Both the position numbers and the translations under genes were made by a program. Source: Akkermansiaceae bacterium (GTDB lineage: Bacteria > Verrucomicrobiota > Verrucomicrobiia > Verrucomicrobiales > Akkermansiaceae). Taken from it: 10,604 bases of DNA. Below are positions 6,754-10,604 of this stretch, piece by piece (within the stretch, counting starts at the first letter, position 1; every line of letters starts with the position of its first letter). Under the pieces are notes generated by a model, which worked only from the letters and a program-made list of their open reading frames with translations, did not search any database and was not told the DNA's origin. Location: the NCBI GenBank assembly GCA_029288115.1, contig JARFPV010000685.1:1-10604 (forward strand). The letters are read 5' to 3'.

Positions 6754-6790
6754 TAGGAAAAAAAACCAAGCGGAAAACAATCGGGGGTTA

Positions 6791-9700
6791 TTAGCGCTGT
6801 TTGAGAGTGGATAAAAACTCCACGAGATCGCGAATCTCATGCTTTTCCATCAATAGCCCTACGGGTGGCATGGCGGAGATCTCTCCGAAGCCTTTGGTCA
6901 CCTTGGCGTTGGGGTTGACGAGGGATTCTAGCAAAAACAGGCGGTCTCCGCGGTCGGCAACTCCATGTAGGTTGGGGCCGGCCATGGCGGCGTCGCTGTG
7001 TTTGTAGGTTGTGTGGCAACGCATGCACTGGGCTGCCGGATGGGAATGAAAGAGGGCTCTGCCGCGTTTCATATTTCCTCCCTTGAGAGTAGCAAGATAG
7101 GGCGAAAGTGGATTTTTGGCATCCAGCGATGACTGGTATTGTTTGAGTGCGTTAACTGCTTGCGGGTGTTTTTTTGCCGCGGTGAGGATCTCGAGCGCGG
7201 CGTGCTGGTCGCCTTTTCCTGACGTGAGTGAGTTGAGCTCATCATTGAGTCTTTTGGCGATTGTGCTGTCGATTTTTTTCAACGTGGCAACCAGCGACCA
7301 TGCGGTTTGACGCAGGGGGACGGGTCTGTTGGTTGCCACCGCCTGCAGGATGAGGTCTGATGATGAGTCAGGATGGCGGTCGACGTGTAGACTGAGAGCT
7401 GTTCCTGCGACTTGTGGATCTTTAGTGGCAGCAAAGCCTCTCAACTGTGAATCAAAATCCTTCGGTGGGTTGGCGGCAACGCTACGCAGTGCCTCCGATC
7501 GCGCATCACTGCTGATTTTCTTGTCACGGGTGATGGCGAGTAGTCGCTCGGAGGGAATGGATTTGAGGTGGGGTTTGTAGTGGCTGATGAGCGAGATCAG
7601 CTCGGCGACAACGGGATTGGAAACATCGATGAGGCCGGGCAGCTCTTTGCGCAGGATCTTGAGTAGGTTGGTGTTGTTGCGCTTGGGAAGTGGGGCATAA
7701 CAACCAAGTGACTGGTCGACCACGTGAGGTGTGTTCCAGATGGAGAGCAGACGGACGGCTTCACGGCGCTGATTGAGGTCGATGGTGGAGTTTTTTGAGC
7801 CGATGAACGCGAGAAGTGCGTGGATGTTTTTGTCGCCCCCGATACGGAAAGCCGAGTGGAGCAAGCGTCGTTGCATCATGGGGGTGAACTCGTCGACCTT
7901 ACCCGGAGTGCGGGCGAAGCGTGGCAAGATTGCGGAGATTTTGTGGCGCACCGACTCGATATGGAGATCGTGGATGGCACGGATCGCCTCGTCGGTGACG
8001 GGGCGTGATTTACCGATGAAGTTGGCGATTTTTGGGCTCTTGTGTCTGCGTAGAGCGACAACCGCAGCAAGCTGAACGGCGGCGGAGTCGTGGTTACTGA
8101 GAGCCGCGATTTGTTGTTCACTGCCGGTGCCGAGGAGTCCCATGACGAGGGCGTGGCGGAGAAAAACATCTTGGTTGTTGTTTTTAGCAACGAGTTTTAC
8201 GAGGGGTTTGAATGCGGGTTGGTATTTTCTTTTTCCAAGGGCAATGGCGGCAAAAGATTGCACGCGAGCAGAAGAGTCTGCGAGCAGGTGCATGAGTGTG
8301 GTATCCACTTTATCCTTGGCGGTGACCTCGCCTAGACATCTGGCGATGCTCGCCTTCAGTTCGATCGGGTGGTCTTGGTGAGCGTGGAATACGAGCCGGG
8401 CGGTGGCAGTGGCATCTCCCTTGCGGGCGATCATGCCGAGGCCCCAGATGCCGTGGAGTTGAGCGATGACGTTGCCTTTGTTTGCGAGGATGGATTTTTC
8501 TAACAGGTTTGTTTTGCTTGCATTAGCAAGAACGTATTGAGCGCGAATGCGGATGCGCATGTCGGAGTGCTTGAGCAACGACAGTAAGTAGCTGTCTTCG
8601 AGTTTTGCAAAGTCTTTGGAGATGAGGTTTTTGACCTCTTTGATTGTGTTATCGTTCTGGGTGCCTTTTTTGGTGATGGTGTAAACCCGTCCTTGGCTTT
8701 TGGTCGCCCAGCCCTCGATGAAGTCGGTGACGTAGATTTTTCCGTCATATCCATATTCCACATCCGTGACGGCGACTCCGTCGTTGAAGATGTGGTTTTC
8801 GGTTACACGCATTCCGGCGCCGTCATTAGCGAGAGCGAAGGAGTGAATGCGGGATCTTTCTGGTGCGCCTTTGTAGTCGGAAATCAGAAAGTGCCCTTGT
8901 TTACCTGGGTAGGATGCGGGGCCGGGGTGGTAGGTAAGTCCGGATGGGCCGTTGGTGAGATTCATCAACGGTGGCAGGATGTAGGCGGGTTGGAGGTGTT
9001 TGTTTTTCTCTGTCAGCGGCTGCCACATTTTTTCCTGCATCCAGCGATTGATCGGGCGTTTTTCAAAGCCTGCTTCACGGTTGAATGTGTGCATGACCTG
9101 GTGGTCCATCGTCCAGCCAGCGTCCGCGCCTTCCATGAGGTAGACGATGCGGGCTTGATCGCCCTGATCTGAATTGTTGTCCACCGTGATGGGGTTGCCG
9201 AACTGATCAAACGCGATTTCCTTCGGGTTGCGCAGGCCGGTCTGGAACACCTCCATGTTAGATCCATCTGGATCGAATCGGAGTATGGCTCCTTGGTCGG
9301 GATAGACGTAATGCTTACCCTCCTTGGTTTTGATATTAAATCCGCGGTCTCCGATGGTTGCATAGACTCTACCGTCTGGGCCGAGAGCAAAACCATTCAG
9401 ATCATGGCCCGAGAGCGAGATGCGCACGCCAAATCCGTCTTGAATCGACTTGCGGGAGTCAGAGACGCCATCATCATCGCTATCCTTCATAAGCCAGATG
9501 TGGGGGATGCAGGCAACGTAGACATTGCCGTTGTAGGAAAAAATACCCGCCACGGTGCCGTCGAGAGGTTTATTAAACCCTTCTGCGAAAATGGAATGTT
9601 GATCCGCTACCCCGTCGTCATTTTTATCGACGAGCATACGGATTTTCTCGGAAACTTTTGTGTACGTCTCCGGTGGGTGCTTGTGGTGCCATTTTTTATA

Positions 9701-10027
9701 CATTGCCAACCGGTCATCGGTTGATTGCGAGGCAATGTCATCGAGCAGCCAGTGTCTGCGGCGTCGATTGTCATCGATGCCCAGATTGTCACCGAACCGC
9801 CAAGTCTCCGTAATCAGGACACGGCCTTTTTCGCCGATGGTCAGTGCGGTAGGAGCTGTGACACCGTGCGACTCCTGATCGGCAAATACCTTCAGTTCGG
9901 TATCCGGCGTGATCTTGATTGCGGGAACCTCCTTGCTGTCGACTAGTTCGGATTCCTGGTCAGGCTCTGCATGGGACAGGGGCAGGCTGAGGAACAGGAC
10001 GAGGAAGGTAGTTGAAGCGTATTTCAT
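6791..10027 (-). CDS. Exported PVC-type heme-binding CxxCH protein (beta-propeller, HEAT repeats, cytochrome c)
   Basis: This 1078-residue protein belongs to a family greatly expanded in Verrucomicrobiota and Planctomycetota. The ATG at 10027 is preferred because it yields a clean signal peptide (MKYASTTFLVLFLSLPLSHA); a TTG at 10042 would add only five residues. Residues from about 45 to 460 look like the sorbosone/glucose-dehydrogenase-like beta-propeller annotated in PVC bacteria as a membrane-bound dehydrogenase domain, with repeats such as GFALGPDGRVYATIGDRG and DPDGSNMEVFQTGLRNPKE. Two Asp-rich loops, DKNDDGVAD (about 134-142) and DSDDDGVSD (182-190), resemble calcium-binding motifs. 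The middle (about 480-960) holds alpha-helical HEAT-like repeats. The C-terminal cytochrome c carries CMRCH (about 1001-1005) for covalent heme, with Met1053 in SAMPP a likely axial ligand. It probably oxidises an unknown, possibly sugar-derived substrate in the periplasm and passes electrons on; the substrate cannot be read from the sequence. It starts 56 nt after the icd stop. Confidence 0.95.
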   Translation of the reverse strand: MKYASTTFLVLFLSLPLSHAEPDQESELVDSKEVPAIKITPDTELKVFADQESHGVTAPTALTIGEKGRVLITETWRFGDNLGIDDNRRRRHWLLDDIASQSTDDRLAMYKKWHHKHPPETYTKVSEKIRMLVDKNDDGVADQHSIFAEGFNKPLDGTVAGIFSYNGNVYVACIPHIWLMKDSDDDGVSDSRKSIQDGFGVRISLSGHDLNGFALGPDGRVYATIGDRGFNIKTKEGKHYVYPDQGAILRFDPDGSNMEVFQTGLRNPKEIAFDQFGNPITVDNNSDQGDQARIVYLMEGADAGWTMDHQVMHTFNREAGFEKRPINRWMQEKMWQPLTEKNKHLQPAYILPPLMNLTNGPSGLTYHPGPASYPGKQGHFLISDYKGAPERSRIHSFALANDGAGMRVTENHIFNDGVAVTDVEYGYDGKIYVTDFIEGWATKSQGRVYTITKKGTQNDNTIKEVKNLISKDFAKLEDSYLLSLLKHSDMRIRIRAQYVLANASKTNLLEKSILANKGNVIAQLHGIWGLGMIARKGDATATARLVFHAHQDHPIELKASIARCLGEVTAKDKVDTTLMHLLADSSARVQSFAAIALGKRKYQPAFKPLVKLVAKNNNQDVFLRHALVMGLLGTGSEQQIAALSNHDSAAVQLAAVVALRRHKSPKIANFIGKSRPVTDEAIRAIHDLHIESVRHKISAILPRFARTPGKVDEFTPMMQRRLLHSAFRIGGDKNIHALLAFIGSKNSTIDLNQRREAVRLLSIWNTPHVVDQSLGCYAPLPKRNNTNLLKILRKELPGLIDVSNPVVAELISLISHYKPHLKSIPSERLLAITRDKKISSDARSEALRSVAANPPKDFDSQLRGFAATKDPQVAGTALSLHVDRHPDSSSDLILQAVATNRPVPLRQTAWSLVATLKKIDSTIAKRLNDELNSLTSGKGDQHAALEILTAAKKHPQAVNALKQYQSSLDAKNPLSPYLATLKGGNMKRGRALFHSHPAAQCMRCHTTYKHSDAAMAGPNLHGVADRGDRLFLLESLVNPNAKVTKGFGEISAMPPVGLLMEKHEIRDLVEFLSTLKQR

Positions 10028-10083
10028 GATGGCTGCACACAATACGCTTCAGATAGGCCGACCTGTCAATGGGAACGGGAACG

Positions 10084-10604
<521 letters not shown>

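Noticed and set aside
6758..6810. Possible intrinsic terminator after the PVC CxxCH gene
   Set aside because: A run of eight T on the minus strand follows the stop, but the only pairing available is AAACAGCG with CGCT..GTTT, with a long loop and a bulge. That is too weak to call.
8693..9172. Plus-strand open frames of 143-159 codons inside the PVC CxxCH gene (here and at 9293-9724)
   Set aside because: Both are antisense to well-supported coding sequence and resemble no protein family.
10028..10042. TTG start at 10042 for the PVC CxxCH protein
   Set aside because: It adds only MCAAI before a well-formed signal peptide that begins at the ATG at 10027; neither start has a clear ribosome binding site, so ATG is preferred.

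Overview
The window looks like a chromosomal piece of a Verrucomicrobiota (PVC superphylum) bacterium. The strongest clue is a very large exported PVC-type CxxCH protein (beta-propeller dehydrogenase-like domain, HEAT repeats and C-terminal cytochrome c). Several GYF_2 (DUF4339) membrane proteins and the near absence of Shine-Dalgarno sequences fit this. This placement is an inference from gene content, not from a marker gene. All genes supported here lie on the minus strand, so transcription runs from high to low coordinates.

In transcription order: (1) the 3' part of a monomeric NADP-dependent isocitrate dehydrogenase, cut by the right edge; (2) the exported PVC-type CxxCH protein; (3) a 67K-type signal peptide peptidase SppA, whose start codon directly abuts a perfect 9-bp inverted repeat; (4) a small unrecognised protein with two membrane segments; (5) a strong intrinsic terminator at 4247-4286. 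A second block follows: (6) dihydrolipoyl dehydrogenase, (7) GYF_2 membrane protein A, (8) a LURP-one/scramblase-like protein starting at GTG, (9) GYF_2 membrane protein B, and (10) the first 96 codons of a third GYF_2 paralogue C. The spacings from (6) to (10) are 27, 19, 16 and 2 nt, which suggests one transcript.

The left end is not genomic. Bases 1-18 match 18 of the 19 bases of the Tn5/Nextera mosaic end, so the contig stops inside paralogue C at an untrimmed library adapter.

No CRISPR array, tRNA, rRNA, insertion sequence or phage gene was seen. Most of the window is ordinary metabolism and envelope maintenance. The best candidate for something little studied is the block of at least three GYF_2 membrane paralogues interleaved with a scramblase-fold protein behind lpdA. 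The paralogues share an NPYA linker motif, and the two complete ones share a C-terminal tail. A role in membrane or envelope organisation is an inference only.
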